Assembly (NCBI RefSeq): GCF_002960445.1
Contig: NZ_POJD01000294.1
Location: 38,784-102,783, forward strand
Source: Streptococcus suis
GTDB lineage: Bacteria > Bacillota > Bacilli > Lactobacillales > Streptococcaceae
Length of the DNA stretch: 64,000 nucleotides
Direction: 5' to 3'
Both the position numbers and the translations under genes were made by a program. Positions 51,813-60,926 of the stretch are shown in pieces. Under the pieces are notes generated by a model. That model searched no databases. It saw nothing but the letters and a program-made list of their open reading frames with translations, and was not told where the DNA came from. Numbering within the stretch: the first letter of the stretch is position 1; each line of letters starts with the position of its first letter.

Positions 51813-52253
51813 CTACAAACGACCGTTAATGTCCTTGATTTGCCGCTCCATTTTCCGATGGTTTAGGAAAAATAGCAGAGCGTATACCAAGACAAAGATG
51901 AGCCAGAAAAAGAGAAGGGCCCCAAGTTTCACGGGAAACCAGCCAGCCAAAATACCCAGCGGTGTAAAGCCTAAAACCGTGATGCCAAAATGCGTTGCCG
52001 TCATTCGCAAAAGGCTCCAGTCCTGTTCAAAAATTTTGTCTGCCAACTGAAACAAAATCCCGATTGCCGCCCAAATGACTACACAAATCAGCATGACAGT
52101 TACTTGACTAAAGTTGCTCAGGTAGTAAGCACCCATGGTTGAAAAGGGATTGAGAGGAAGGTAGGTTCCCTGTCCGAAGACAGCTGATGTGATAATGGAG
52201 ATAATGGTTCCGATAGCGATGCCTAAACTGGCTGATAAGATATATTTTTTCAT
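51813..52253 (-). CDS. DUF3021 membrane protein, partner of LytTR regulator
   Basis: A 146-residue protein with four hydrophobic segments of the DUF3021 family. It overlaps the LytTR gene by 4 bp. In streptococci, LytTR regulators paired with a small membrane protein (HdrRM, BrsRM of S. mutans) form one-component systems in which the membrane partner inhibits the regulator; this pair has the same gene arrangement. Functional equivalence is inference. Confidence 0.85.
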   Translation of the reverse strand: MKKYILSASLGIAIGTIISIITSAVFGQGTYLPLNPFSTMGAYYLSNFSQVTVMLICVVIWAAIGILFQLADKIFEQDWSLLRMTATHFGITVLGFTPLGILAGWFPVKLGALLFFWLIFVLVYALLFFLNHRKMERQIKDINGRL

Positions 52254-52693
52254 AGTCCTAACCTTTCTTTGATAACTTTTAGATAGCGACGGGATGAGTA
52301 GGTGACTGAGCCATTTTTCATGACCAGTTTGACCAGACCGTTGGCGGTCAGCTTGAGGTGGTCCAGTTGCTTGATGTGAATGATTTCCGACTGGGAGATT
52401 TGTAAGAAGTTTGCCGGCAAGTCCTCCTTAACCTGATATAAGCGTAGGTTGGAAGTATAGACATTTTCTACGGTTTCCACTTGCAAGAGCCTATCTTCTA
52501 GATATAGCCTGACAATCTCATCATGTTCCACAAGATAAACTTGTTCCCCTTTTTTGACGGTTAGACTGGACCTCTGCTTATCCAAGTTTTGAATATAGGT
52601 CATCAAGTGACTAACCTGCTCAGACATAGCCTGTGCTTCAATAGTCACCAAATCTTCCAAAATTTCTGGTGAAATAGCTAATTTTACTTTCAT
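52250..52693 (-). CDS. LytTR-domain DNA-binding regulator
   Basis: This 147-residue protein ends in a LytTR domain (about 50-147; VEHDEIVRLYLEDRLLQVET, LYQVKEDLPANFLQISQSEI, VTYSSRRYLKVIKERLGL) without a receiver domain, so it is not a normal response regulator. It binds direct repeats in target promoters by family. Coupled to the DUF3021 gene. Targets are unknown; the LytTR-type repeat at 27581-27613 is one candidate to test. Confidence 0.9.
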   Translation of the reverse strand: MKVKLAISPEILEDLVTIEAQAMSEQVSHLMTYIQNLDKQRSSLTVKKGEQVYLVEHDEIVRLYLEDRLLQVETVENVYTSNLRLYQVKEDLPANFLQISQSEIIHIKQLDHLKLTANGLVKLVMKNGSVTYSSRRYLKVIKERLGL

Positions 52694-52787
52694 CTTCTCT
52701 CCCTTCTCTTTCTGACCCTATTAAACACCATTTCTGTACTGGTTTCAAGGGGTTTTGGCTATGTGGTCGTTTTCCAGCGCTAAACGG

Positions 52788-52916
52788 CAAAAAAGGGAGT
52801 GGGACAAAAATCGGTAACCCGCAGGGTTCGATTTTGTCGTCCCACCCCCGCACAGTTGAGTAGGGCTGTAAAAGCTGATAAAATCAGCTAATTAGAGCCC
52901 ACTCAACCACTGCGTC
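52788..52916 (-). repeat. Composite intergenic hairpin element, second copy
   Basis: Read on the minus strand it begins GCAGTGGTTGAGTGGG, contains an AGCTGATTTTATCAGCT stem nested in GTTGAGTGGGCT...AGCCCTACTCAAC, then GCGGGGGTGGGA and a GGGA-CAAAAATCG-type hairpin. The framing motifs match those of 31921-32110, so both gaps hold the same family of element with different inner hairpins. No gene. Confidence 0.75.
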
Positions 52917-52940
52917 AAGTTTAACTATTGAAAAAACAAG

Positions 52941-52966
52941 GAGGCCAGGACTTTTGTCCAAGCCTC
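52941..52966 (-). terminator. Terminator of mutS
   Basis: GAGGC..GGAC, T4 loop, GTCC..GCCTC with a T-run on the minus strand, 11 bp after the mutS stop. Confidence 0.85.
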
Positions 52967-52976
52967 TTCAATCATC

Positions 52977-55517
52977 TTATAATTTCTTCTTCAACTCCGC
53001 CACCGCCATCATGACTTCCATAGGGGTCATATTGTAGACGTCCAGTTTTGCCAGTTCATCGAGGACTGGGTGAGAAGGTGTGTCTGCGAAGAGGTCGAGT
53101 TGACCTGACGGCTCTTCCACAACTGTCGGAGCTGGTTTTGCTGGTGCAGTAGGGGCTTGGTTTTCAAGCGTCTGCAAAATCCTGTCCGCCCGCTGCAATA
53201 ACTCCTCTGGCATTCCCGCAATCTTAGCCACATGAATCCCGTAGGACTTATCGGCTGGGCCTGGAGCAATCTTGTGGAGGAAGGTCACTTGTCCGTCCTC
53301 CTCCCAGGTCGATACATGGACATTTTCAAGGCCTGACAGGGTCTGGCTTAGCTCGGTCAACTCGTGGTAGTGGGTAGCAAAGAGGGTCTTGGCCCCAATC
53401 TTGTCATGGATGTACTCAATAATAGACTGGGCTAGAGCCATACCATCGTAGGTGGCTGTCCCCCGCCCCAGCTCATCAAAGAGAATGAGCGACTGGTCTG
53501 TTGCCAGACGGACTGCCTTGTTGGCCTCCATCATCTCCACCATAAAGGTCGATTGACCGCTGACCAGGTCATCTGCCGCCCCAATACGGGTGAAAATAGC
53601 ATCAAAGACTGGCAGGGTTGCCTGGTCTGCTGGTACATAGGAACCCATCTGCGCCAAAATGACGATAACCGCCAGCTGACGCATATAGGTCGATTTACCA
53701 CTCATGTTAGGCCCTGTAATCAGCTGCATGGTCGTCGCCTGATCCAGCTGGATAGAGTTGGGAATATAGGTCTGCTTGCCCATGACCTTCTCGACCACCG
53801 CGTGCCGTCCGCACTCAATGTCCAACAGCTTATCCGCATTGAACTGTGGGCAGACCCAGTGTTGCTGCTCCGCGACAACTGCAAAGGCCTGCAAGACATC
53901 GATGGTTGCAATGGTCCGAGCCAACTTCTGCAGGCGGCTGATGTATTTTTCAACCTCTTGGCGAATCCGCATGAAAATCTCGTACTCCAAGTTAGACGAC
54001 TTATCACGCGCCTCCAACATCTGCCCTTCGATCTTAGCCAACTCTTCCGTTCCATAGCGCTCCGAGTTTTTCAAGGTCGCCTTACGGAAAAAATGGTCCG
54101 GAACATTGCCCAGATTAGAATTGGTCACATGGAAGTAGTACCCGTCTTTTTTATTGTAATCAATCTTGAGATTGTTGATACCAGACGCTTCACGCTCCTT
54201 GGCCTCAATCTCCGCAATCCAGCCCGCCCCCTCACGCATGACCAGACGGTACTGATCCAGCGTTTCGTCAAAGCCCGTACGGATGATATTTCCATCTGTA
54301 ATAGCCCCTTGGGCTTCTGGGTCAATAGCAGAGCTGATAAGGGCGTGTAGTTCTGGGATTGGATCCAGACCTGCCACCAAGCTAGTCAGAGCAGACTGGT
54401 CCATTTGTAGCAAGATATTCTTGATAGCAGGGACATTTCCAAGGGTCTGAGAAAGTTGCAAGAGATCCTTGGGCAAGGTCTTACCAAAGGATACCCGACT
54501 GGCCAAGCGTTCGATGTCATAGACACCCTTCAAGGCCTCCACCAAGTCACTCCGCTCAAAGAAGTAATCCAGAAAAACCTGTACCACAGCCTGCCGACTT
54601 TCAATCCGCTTGAGGTCAATCAGTGGTCTGTCAATCCAAGCTCGCAAAAGCCGCATACCCATAGCTGTCTTAGTTTCATCCAACAGCCAGTACAAGCTAC
54701 CATGTTTCTTGCCTGTCCGTCCATTTTCAAGCAAGTCCAGACTGGACTTGGTAGCGTAGTCCATTTGCAGATAGTCCTTGATTTCATAGTGGACCACCTT
54801 CTGCAAGTGGCTCAGATCTCGCATTTGAGTTCGATGTAGGTAGCTGAGGAGTTTACCTGCCGCAGCTTTTTCCAAGTCTGTCAGGGAGTTGTCAATCAGC
54901 TGGACATCTGCCGTCACCTCATCCTCAAAAGAGAGCAGGAGGTTCATCTGGTTCGAAAAGACCTGCTCTTCTTCCTCCGACAGAGCATAGCCGATAACCA
55001 ATTCACGCGCCCGCAAGTTACGGATTTCACCGCAAAGACTGGTAAAATCATCTAGGCTAGTCACGAAAAACTGACCGGTTGACACGTCCATGTAAGAAAG
55101 AGCAAATTGCACGCCATGACGGTCAATGGTGACCAGGTAGTTGCTGTCGGCTCCCATTTTTGAGGAATCCGTAACTGTACCAGGTGTGATGACTTGCACC
55201 ACTTCCCGCTTGACCACACCAACTGCCTGCTTAGGATCTTCCATCTGCTCGGCAATGGCTACCTTGTGCCCCAGTTCAACAAGGGTATCAATATACTGCT
55301 GGGCTGCATGATAGGGAACACCTGCCATAGGAATGGGATTTTCCGCATTTTTATTCCGACTGGTCAAGGATAGTTCCAAAATCTGTGCAGCCTCTACTGC
55401 ATCCTCGTAAAACAATTCATAAAAGTCGCCCATGCGAAAGAGCAAAAAAGCATCTGGATAGTTTGCTTTGATATCCAGATACTGCTGCATGCCTGGAGAA
55501 ATTTTCTCTACTGCCAT
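52977..55517 (-). CDS. mutS: DNA mismatch repair protein MutS
   Basis: An 846-residue MutS with the mismatch-reading motif GDFYELF near residue 36, connector and lever domains, and ATPase motifs [27 protein letters not shown] and [10 protein letters not shown]. It recognises mispairs and recruits MutL. ATG 55517 has GAGAGGAAGA; a TTG start four codons earlier is weaker. It follows argR by 14 bp on the same strand. Confidence 0.97.
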   Translation of the reverse strand: MAVEKISPGMQQYLDIKANYPDAFLLFRMGDFYELFYEDAVEAAQILELSLTSRNKNAENPIPMAGVPYHAAQQYIDTLVELGHKVAIAEQMEDPKQAVGVVKREVVQVITPGTVTDSSKMGADSNYLVTIDRHGVQFALSYMDVSTGQFFVTSLDDFTSLCGEIRNLRARELVIGYALSEEEEQVFSNQMNLLLSFEDEVTADVQLIDNSLTDLEKAAAGKLLSYLHRTQMRDLSHLQKVVHYEIKDYLQMDYATKSSLDLLENGRTGKKHGSLYWLLDETKTAMGMRLLRAWIDRPLIDLKRIESRQAVVQVFLDYFFERSDLVEALKGVYDIERLASRVSFGKTLPKDLLQLSQTLGNVPAIKNILLQMDQSALTSLVAGLDPIPELHALISSAIDPEAQGAITDGNIIRTGFDETLDQYRLVMREGAGWIAEIEAKEREASGINNLKIDYNKKDGYYFHVTNSNLGNVPDHFFRKATLKNSERYGTEELAKIEGQMLEARDKSSNLEYEIFMRIRQEVEKYISRLQKLARTIATIDVLQAFAVVAEQQHWVCPQFNADKLLDIECGRHAVVEKVMGKQTYIPNSIQLDQATTMQLITGPNMSGKSTYMRQLAVIVILAQMGSYVPADQATLPVFDAIFTRIGAADDLVSGQSTFMVEMMEANKAVRLATDQSLILFDELGRGTATYDGMALAQSIIEYIHDKIGAKTLFATHYHELTELSQTLSGLENVHVSTWEEDGQVTFLHKIAPGPADKSYGIHVAKIAGMPEELLQRADRILQTLENQAPTAPAKPAPTVVEEPSGQLDLFADTPSHPVLDELAKLDVYNMTPMEVMMAVAELKKKL

Positions 55518-55531
55518 TCTTCCTCTCAATT

Positions 55532-55972
55532 CTACTCCAAATAATGATTGATCTCAGCTTCGACCTGCTGGGCTGCCTCTTCATCACGACAGATAACCAA
55601 CAGCGTATCTGCACCAGCCAAGGTTCCCAAAATAGACGACGGCTTCTCTGCATCAATAATATTAGCCATCAAGGCCGCTTCACCCAAGTCAGAATGAAGA
55701 ACCAAAATAAAACTCGCTCGCTCAACCTTATAAGCATATTGGGCCAATAATTCAACGAAATTCACTCCCTCTTCTTCAATCACTAAAGAATAGAAGGAAC
55801 GACCATTCTCATGAATTTTGATGACACCCAATTCACGCAAATCACGGGACAAGGTTGTCTGAGTTACAATAATCCCCTGACTCTCAAGCCTTTTCTGAAT
55901 ATCCGTTTGGCGTCCAATCTTCTCCTGATGAATCATGTTTTTTATCAATTCATGTCGCCCTGCTTTATTCAT
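55532..55972 (-). CDS. argR: Arginine repressor ArgR/AhrC
   Basis: A 146-residue regulator: N-terminal winged helix (about 1-70; [34 protein letters not shown]) and C-terminal hexamerisation/arginine-binding domain (about 75-146; [17 protein letters not shown]). It controls arginine metabolism by binding ARG boxes with L-arginine. Two adjacent ATGs are possible; the second (55972) has GAGGT at better spacing. It is divergent from argS and upstream of mutS, a conserved streptococcal order. Confidence 0.93.
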   Translation of the reverse strand: MNKAGRHELIKNMIHQEKIGRQTDIQKRLESQGIIVTQTTLSRDLRELGVIKIHENGRSFYSLVIEEEGVNFVELLAQYAYKVERASFILVLHSDLGEAALMANIIDAEKPSSILGTLAGADTLLVICRDEEAAQQVEAEINHYLE

Positions 55973-56078
55973 CATCTTACCTCAGAATGTATATTTATAA
56001 AAATATTATAACACTTTTCACCGCTATTGGCCTAGAAATATGATAAAATAGAATCAATAACGTTGGAGGAAATCCTAT

Positions 56079-57767
56079 ATGAATCAAAAACAAGTGATTG
56101 CAGAAAGACTAGCTGCCATCCTTCCGAGTTTGGAAGTAGAAGCTATCTACAATCTGCTAGAAAAACCGAAATCATCAGAAATGGGTGACATCGCCTTCCC
56201 TGCCTTCTCACTTGCCAAAGTAGAACGAAAGGCTCCACAGGCTATCGCCGCAGACATCGTTGAAAAACTAGACACTACTGGCTTTGAGAAGGTTGTAGCT
56301 ACCGGTCCTTACGTCAACTTCTTCTTGGACAAGGCTGCTATCTCCCACCAAGTCTTGACAGATGTTATTACTGAAAAAGACCAATACGGTAAACTCAACA
56401 TCGGTCAAGGACGCAATGTAACCATCGACATGTCTAGCCCAAACATTGCCAAACCATTCTCAGTTGGACATTTGCGTTCAACCGTTATCGGCGATGCCCT
56501 TGCCAACATCCACGAAAAACTAGGCTACAAGCCAATCCGTATCAACCACTTGGGTGACTGGGGCAAACAATTTGGTATGTTGATTGTTGCCTACAAACTC
56601 TGGGGTGACAAGGCTGCGGTCGAAGCCGACCCAATCTCAGAACTTCTTAAACTCTATGTCCGTATCAATGCTGAGGCAGAAGAAAAACCTGAGTTGGACG
56701 ACGAAGCACGCCAATGGTTCAAAAAATTGGAAGATGGCGACCCAGAAGCGCATGAATTGTGGCAATGGTTCCGTGATGAGAGCTTGGTCGAATTTAACCG
56801 CATCTACGACAAACTTGATGTAACATTCGACAGCTATAACGGCGAAGCCTTCTACAACGATAAGATGGACGAAGGTATCCAAATCTTAGAAGAAAAAGGA
56901 CTTCTTCAAGAGTCTAAAGGTGCCAAAATCGTTGACCTTGAAAGCTACAATCTTCCACCAGCCCTTATCATGAAGACAGATGGCGCTACCCTCTACATCA
57001 CGCGCGATATGGCAACAGCTATGTACCGCAAGCGCACCTATGACTTCGTGAAAAGCATCTATGTCGTTGGTCAGGAGCAAATCAACCACTTCAAACAGCT
57101 CAAGGCCGTTTTGAAAGAAATGGATTTCGACTGGAGCGACGATATGACCCATATCACCTTCGGTCTGGTTACCAAGGACAAGAAAAAGCTCTCTACTCGT
57201 AAAGGAAACATCATCCTGCTCGAGCCAACACTTGACGAAGCTATTTCACGCGCCCTTACTCAAATCGAAGCTAAAAACCCTGACCTTGAAAACAAGGAAG
57301 AAGTGGCGCACGCAGTTGGTGTCGGCGCTGTGAAGTTCTACGACCTCAAAACCGACCGTGACAACGGCTACGACTTCGACTTGGAAGCTATGGTTTCCTT
57401 CGAGGGTGAAACAGGTCCTTATGTACAATACGCATACGCCCGCATCCAGTCTATCCTACGCAAGGCAAACTTTGTACCAAACGCAGAAAATGACTACAAG
57501 CTAGCTGACGCAGAAAGCTGGGACATCATCAAGCACATCCAAAACTTCTCAAACCTTGTTGAACGTGCCGGTGATAAATTTGACCCATCACTTATCGCCA
57601 AATACGCTATTAACCTAGCTCAAGCCTTCAACAAATACTACGCTCACACGCGTATCTTGGATGAAAGCCCAGAGCGTGACAGCCGTTTGGCTCTTGCCTA
57701 CACAACTGGTGTCGTCCTTAAAGAAGCCCTACGTCTGCTCGGCGTAAAAGCACCAGAAAAAATGTAA
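56079..57767 (+). CDS. argS: Arginyl-tRNA synthetase
   Basis: A 562-residue class I synthetase. The Add-1 domain is at the N terminus, the HIGH-type motif is SVGHLRS (near 130), and the enzyme lacks a canonical KMSKS, as most ArgRS do, with [11 protein letters not shown] in that place. The DALR anticodon-binding domain closes the protein. GGAGG precedes ATG 56079. Confidence 0.97.
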   Translation: MNQKQVIAERLAAILPSLEVEAIYNLLEKPKSSEMGDIAFPAFSLAKVERKAPQAIAADIVEKLDTTGFEKVVATGPYVNFFLDKAAISHQVLTDVITEKDQYGKLNIGQGRNVTIDMSSPNIAKPFSVGHLRSTVIGDALANIHEKLGYKPIRINHLGDWGKQFGMLIVAYKLWGDKAAVEADPISELLKLYVRINAEAEEKPELDDEARQWFKKLEDGDPEAHELWQWFRDESLVEFNRIYDKLDVTFDSYNGEAFYNDKMDEGIQILEEKGLLQESKGAKIVDLESYNLPPALIMKTDGATLYITRDMATAMYRKRTYDFVKSIYVVGQEQINHFKQLKAVLKEMDFDWSDDMTHITFGLVTKDKKKLSTRKGNIILLEPTLDEAISRALTQIEAKNPDLENKEEVAHAVGVGAVKFYDLKTDRDNGYDFDLEAMVSFEGETGPYVQYAYARIQSILRKANFVPNAENDYKLADAESWDIIKHIQNFSNLVERAGDKFDPSLIAKYAINLAQAFNKYYAHTRILDESPERDSRLALAYTTGVVLKEALRLLGVKAPEKM

Positions 57768-57776
57768 TAACATTCT

Positions 57777-57801
57777 ATCCTCAATCTTACTGGTTGAGGA
57801 T
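57777..57801 (+). terminator. Terminator of argS
   Basis: ATCCTCAA, 9-base loop, TTGAGGAT, then T5, ten bases after the argS stop codon. Confidence 0.9.
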
Positions 57802-57893
57802 TTTTCCTTGTTGACGACTAATATGCTCCAGGAAATAAATAAAAATTCTCAAAATTATCAGACAAGTGCGAATAGATGTAGCGAGGGGGAGTA

Positions 57894-58055
57894 AGAACCT
57901 GTATGCACAGTTCAGCACGTTCACCTAAGGCTAGTTTTCCAGCTACTCATCGTTCGTTTTTTTCAAAATACAGTCAGTATTCCCTCAAAAAACTGCCTTG
58001 ATTAGCGAGAAACTATCTCTTATCTAAAAGCACTTTACTTGTGAATACAGGTTCT
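57894..58055. mobile_element. MITE-like element, 162 bp
   Basis: AGAACCTGTATGCACA (57894-57909) and its reverse complement with one mismatch (58040-58055) enclose 130 bp without a gene. A TAA trinucleotide flanks or overlaps each end in the same sense (TAAGAACC and GGTTCTAA), which may be a target duplication. The rest of 57802-58093 shows nothing else besides the ribosome site of the next gene. Confidence 0.6.
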
Positions 58056-58093
58056 AAGACCTCTACAAAATATTTTTTTTCAAAGGAGTCTGA

Positions 58094-59872
58094 ATGACAC
58101 AACAAGCAATTTCAACAAACCAACCACGCTTTTCTATCCGCACTTATTCTCTCGGTGCCGCTTCTGTCCTACTAGCCTATGCCTGTCTAGCAGCTGGACC
58201 AGTAACCCATGCCAACACAGGCACAAACACCAATACAAGTACAAACTTAAGGGCCGTCCAGACATCGACAAGTAGTTCTACAGGACAGGAAATACCTACG
58301 CAAATCACTCAGCCAACTACCCCACAAACAGGAACTGAGCAAACAACCACAAGCACTACAACTAGCCCAAGCAACTCTGGGCAAACCGACCAAACTTCTC
58401 AGGAAAAGATTGAAACAGGAACAAGCATATCAGCCGGTCAACAAACACAGCTGACTATTCCCGAAACTAATCAAGCTAGGACAACAAGTTCCCCACAAAC
58501 AACATCTACAACTAGGGACAACCAGACATCGACTGTCCCTGCAAGCAGTAGCCATCCCCAGACAAGTACGCCATCAACAAGTAGCTCTGCCATTTCCCAA
58601 AAAACAAACACCCAAACACAAACCAACACCACCAGAACTCGACCGACTACCCAAACTCGTACTGCCAGCACACGTTCCAGCTCCACCAGTGCCTTGGGGG
58701 ATGATTATCCTTATACAGCGGTGGACGCTATTGACCCCTGGAGGCTCTACACCCGTCAATGTACTTCTTTTGTAGCCTTTCGCCTCAGTAAAGTCAACGG
58801 TTTTGAAATCCCACCAGCTTACGGTAATGCGGATGTCTGGGGATACCGAGCGCAGCGTGAGGGTTACCGCGTGGATATGAATCCTGCCGTGGGAGCAGTA
58901 GCTTGGTGGACCTCACCTATGCACGTTGCCTGGGTATCTAGCATCCAAGGGGACATGGTAGAAATCGAAGAATACAACTACAGTCCTCGCTTCACTTACA
59001 GTAGACGACTGATTCATAAAAACTCTGTCAGTGGCTACATTCACTTCAAGGATCTAGCTAGCTCCCCTGTCAGTCAAACTAGCACTGCACCTACTCAGAT
59101 AGCTGGCTTAGCAAACAGCGGTACCTATACCTTCACCCAACAAGCGCCAATTAAAAATGAAGCCAAACAATCTAGCACAACCTTGGATTACTATTATGCC
59201 GGTGAAAGCGTACGCTACGACCGGGTTCTAACAGCTGAGGGCTACCAGTGGATTAGCTACCTCAGCTATAGTGGTCAAAGACGCTACATTCCTATCAAGC
59301 AGGTAGAAGCAAGTCCTGCACCACAGCAGCCTATTGGATCAACTCCTACCAAACCTCAGGGAACTATCCAGGTTACAAATATCAATCAAGCAGAAGGTAG
59401 TTTTGAGGTTCTTATAACAGGAGCTAAATCACCCAAAGAAATTACAGCTGTATCTGTACCTGTTTGGTCAGATCAAGGAGGACAAGATGATCTCATCTGG
59501 TATCCTGCTCAACGACAAAGTGATGGCAGCTACAAGGTGAAGGTCCTAGCTAGCAAGCATAAAAATGACAGCGGAAAATACCACATCCACGTCTATTTCA
59601 CAGATGCTGCAAATCAGATTGATTTTATAGGAAGCACAACAACCCAGCTTTCTACTACGGCTGCAAATACAAATTCCCTACCATCGTCTGGAACCTATAC
59701 CTTTAAATCCCGACTAGCCATTCGAAACAGTCCGAGTCTCTCTTCCCCTGTCTTATTCCACTATGGTCTTGGACAAAGTGTCCGCTATGACCGGGTTGTC
59801 ACAGCCGAAGGCCGTCAATGGATTAGCTATGTCAGCTATTCCGGAGCTCGTCGCTACATTGCTATCCCATAA
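58094..59872 (+). CDS. Surface/secreted CHAP amidase with SH3 and GBS Bsp-like domains
   Basis: A 592-residue exported protein. The signal region FSIRTYSLGAASVLLA resembles the YSIRK-type signal; cleavage is likely near THA/N (residue 40). A Thr/Ser/Gln-rich stalk follows (about 41-200). The CHAP domain (about 205-330) has Cys in RQCTSFVAF and His in MHVAWVSS. An SH3_5-like unit (about 338-405), a GBS Bsp-like beta domain (about 425-520) and a second SH3_5-like unit (about 530-592) follow. It should bind and cut cell wall; related proteins act in cell separation. There is no LPXTG anchor, so wall binding relies on the SH3 units. AAGGAG precedes ATG. Confidence 0.9.
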   Translation: MTQQAISTNQPRFSIRTYSLGAASVLLAYACLAAGPVTHANTGTNTNTSTNLRAVQTSTSSSTGQEIPTQITQPTTPQTGTEQTTTSTTTSPSNSGQTDQTSQEKIETGTSISAGQQTQLTIPETNQARTTSSPQTTSTTRDNQTSTVPASSSHPQTSTPSTSSSAISQKTNTQTQTNTTRTRPTTQTRTASTRSSSTSALGDDYPYTAVDAIDPWRLYTRQCTSFVAFRLSKVNGFEIPPAYGNADVWGYRAQREGYRVDMNPAVGAVAWWTSPMHVAWVSSIQGDMVEIEEYNYSPRFTYSRRLIHKNSVSGYIHFKDLASSPVSQTSTAPTQIAGLANSGTYTFTQQAPIKNEAKQSSTTLDYYYAGESVRYDRVLTAEGYQWISYLSYSGQRRYIPIKQVEASPAPQQPIGSTPTKPQGTIQVTNINQAEGSFEVLITGAKSPKEITAVSVPVWSDQGGQDDLIWYPAQRQSDGSYKVKVLASKHKNDSGKYHIHVYFTDAANQIDFIGSTTTQLSTTAANTNSLPSSGTYTFKSRLAIRNSPSLSSPVLFHYGLGQSVRYDRVVTAEGRQWISYVSYSGARRYIAIP

Positions 59873-59881
59873 AACAAAAGA

Positions 59882-59911
59882 AACTGCAGGGTCCATGTGA
59901 ACCATGCAGTT
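59882..59911 (+). terminator. Terminator of the CHAP/SH3 gene
   Basis: AACTGCA and TGCAGTT with a longer inner imperfect stem, then T6 on the plus strand. It may also serve the convergent gene at 59922. Confidence 0.85.
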
Positions 59912-59921
59912 TTTTGGATGA

Positions 59922-60443
59922 TTAAATATCGGTAGAATTGATAGCTGTACTTGGTTTCTCTTTTGGCTTACGCAGATGGAAGAAAATGGTCACACCAAAG
60001 TAAATGGCAAATAGGACAATGTTGAGGATGTAAGCCCCTAGCATACCTGCTGCTGTCACATCACGCATTGTTGCATCTGAGTAGAGTTGCGCAATCCCCT
60101 TACCTGCTAGGTAGTTATAGGTATTCAGCAACAAGGTCGAAAAGAGATAGCCGATGTAAAGATAAGAAGCCAACTCATTTTTCTTCATGAATAGGAAAAC
60201 AATGACCGCAATCAATAGACCAAACAGGACTAGGGCTGCAATCTTTTGAATGATACTATTCTGAAGATTGGCTGTTTCGCGCGAAACAAGAATTAACTCT
60301 TCCACATCAATCCCAACAGCTCCCTGCGTGTATGTGCGAAGTTGCTCCTCGTTAAAAGTCGAAACAAAGGCATTGAACAGCCTTAAAATACTGGCAATAC
60401 TGGACAGTATCACAAAAATATATAAATGAATTGGTCTTTTCAT
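59922..60443 (-). CDS. Four-helix membrane protein of unknown function
   Basis: A 173-residue membrane protein with four hydrophobic segments (LYIFVILSSIASILRLF; IAALVLFGLLIAVIVFLF; YLYIGYLFSTLLL; MLGAYILNIVLFAIYFGVTI) and a polar outer loop after the first. No family recognised. ATG 60443 has AGGAGG; an in-frame start 18 codons upstream lacks one. It is monocistronic. Confidence 0.75.
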   Translation of the reverse strand: MKRPIHLYIFVILSSIASILRLFNAFVSTFNEEQLRTYTQGAVGIDVEELILVSRETANLQNSIIQKIAALVLFGLLIAVIVFLFMKKNELASYLYIGYLFSTLLLNTYNYLAGKGIAQLYSDATMRDVTAAGMLGAYILNIVLFAIYFGVTIFFHLRKPKEKPSTAINSTDI

Positions 60444-60515
60444 ATAAGCACCTCCTGATTTTAGTCTTATTCTACTCCAAAAAACATGCTTTGTCAATGT
60501 GATTTTGTGAACAAA

Positions 60516-60544
60516 TTGAAAAATATATATTAAAATGCTACAAT
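60516..60544 (+). promoter_or_regulatory. Promoter of the small broken membrane gene
   Basis: TTGAAA (60516-60521), 17-bp spacer, TACAAT (60539-60544); GGAGGAG then ATG 60572. Confidence 0.75.
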
Positions 60545-60571
60545 AAAGTAAAGTAGTAAGGAGGAGAAGCG

Positions 60572-60766
60572 ATGAAACATTTTAGAAAAAACTACTGGCT
60601 TTACTGATATCTCTACCTAATCTTCTATCTATTTGCAAAAATGATTTTCCCTGACCTCACTAATATTTTGGCTGCTATCGGTTTTTGGAGCCTTGTTGTC
60701 GCCCTGCTCTATACCATCTACTACTGGATTAGCTACTGGCTCTATGTCCGTAAACAGAAGAAATAA
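60572..60766 (+). pseudogene. Small membrane protein gene with in-frame TGA at codon 12
   Basis: A 64-codon frame with its own promoter, GGAGGAG site and terminator reads MKHFRKNYWLY, TGA (60605-60607), then YLYLIFYLFAKMIFPDL and FWSLVVALLYTIYYWISYWL, ending RKQKK. The residue before the stop region and the many tryptophans suggest TGG became TGA. No recoding signal is seen, so I call it a recent nonsense mutation; all other signals are intact. Confidence 0.75.
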
Positions 60767-60771
60767 GAACA

Positions 60772-60800
60772 ATCTCCTCTAAGTTCAACCTAGAGGAGAT
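60772..60800 (+). terminator. Terminator after the small broken gene
   Basis: ATCTCCTCTA, 9-base loop, TAGAGGAGAT, then GATTTTTATTT; a long perfect stem. Confidence 0.85.
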
Positions 60801-60904
60801 GATTTTTATTTAGAGGCAAGATTTTGGAAAAGTTGAAAAGACAAATCAATAATGGCGACTATCTAATCATCAATCTCTATACCCATCACCAACCTTTACA
60901 AAAA

Positions 60905-60926
60905 ACCACCAGCCTAGACTGATGGT
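60905..60926 (-). terminator. Terminator overlapping the end of malQ
   Basis: ACCATCAG, 6-base loop, CTGGTGGT, then T6 on the minus strand. The malQ stop codon is in the loop. Confidence 0.85.

Noticed and set aside
53553..54350. 265-codon plus-strand frame opposite mutS
   Set aside because: mutS is complete in the other strand with all motifs; this frame shows no protein character.
60605..60607. TGA as a selenocysteine or tryptophan codon
   Set aside because: No SECIS-like stem or selenoprotein genes, and all other genes use TGG for Trp; TGA is used as a normal stop elsewhere.
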